Source: Desulfobacterales bacterium
Lineage (GTDB): Bacteria; Desulfobacterota; Desulfobacteria; Desulfobacterales; JAUCGF01
NCBI GenBank assembly: GCA_029940345.1
Contig: JAOZRC010000404.1
Coordinates: 1-5,496, forward strand
Direction of reading: 5' to 3'
Length of the DNA: 5,496 nucleotides
Below are positions 5,431 to 5,496 of this stretch, in pieces. The translations under genes were made by a program, and so were the position numbers. Below the pieces are notes generated by a model, which was given only the letters and a program-made list of their open reading frames with translations, ran no database searches and had not been told where the DNA came from. Within the stretch, counting starts at the first letter, position 1. Each line of letters opens with the position of its first letter.

Positions 5431-5496
5431 ATATGCTTCATTATAACCTAAATTGAGCGATTATTATTGTATACTCAAAAAAATGGGCATATACTA
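5431..5496. other. Non-coding tail after kdnA
   Basis: These 66 AT-rich bases hold no recognisable gene start and no stem followed by a T-run, so kdnA transcription may continue downstream. ATATGC (5431-5436) and GCATAT (5487-5492) form a 6-bp inverted repeat. TATACT (5470-5475) resembles a -10 box but has no convincing -35 at 16-18 bp. Confidence 0.4.

Noticed and set aside
5453..5475. Promoter TTGAGC/TATACT after kdnA
   Set aside because: The gap between boxes is only 11 bp, too short for a sigma-70 promoter, and no downstream gene is visible to test it.
1..5496. A novel multi-gene defence, retron or diversity-generating system
   Set aside because: No reverse transcriptase, nuclease, toxin-antitoxin pair or phage gene is present. 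The three genes are a tRNA synthetase, a transpeptidase and a sugar aminotransferase.

Overview
The window reads as chromosomal DNA of moderate-to-low GC from a Gram-negative (diderm) bacterium. A sulfate-reducer-like member of the Desulfobacterota is my best guess. That rests on the gene types and on intergenic DNA rich in short palindromic repeats, not on a marker gene, so it is weak. The diderm assignment is firmer, because the last gene encodes an enzyme that modifies Kdo, a sugar of lipopolysaccharide.

Layout, all genes on the + strand. 1-255: no gene. It holds two direct copies of a short repeat (core AAAGTGTAAACTACTTTT, then ATGAAGGATG) and a probable metG leader with a 10-bp inverted repeat. 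256-2196: metG, a complete methionyl-tRNA synthetase with a C-terminal tRNA-binding domain. 2197-2706: 510 bp without a gene but full of structure. In order it holds a nested symmetric palindromic element (2248-2395) built from two further copies of the same short repeat, a 160-bp near-perfect palindrome with a TAA duplication on each side (2423-2582, a MITE of IS5/IS1031 type), an imperfect hairpin, and a dyad over the likely promoter of the next gene. 2707-4122: a membrane-anchored penicillin-binding transpeptidase without a glycosyltransferase domain. 4123-4248: a spacer with a 9-bp inverted repeat related to one upstream of the transpeptidase gene. 4249-5430: kdnA, the PLP-dependent aminotransferase that makes 8-amino-Kdo. 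5431-5496: non-coding as far as the window shows.

The genes do not form one obvious pathway. metG is housekeeping and is separated from the rest by repeats. The transpeptidase (peptidoglycan cross-linking) and kdnA (lipopolysaccharide inner-core modification) both act on the cell envelope and may be co-transcribed across a 126-bp gap. I see no new defence or other multi-gene system. The most unusual content is the layered repeat DNA between metG and the transpeptidase gene, and the presence of a Kdo8N pathway gene.
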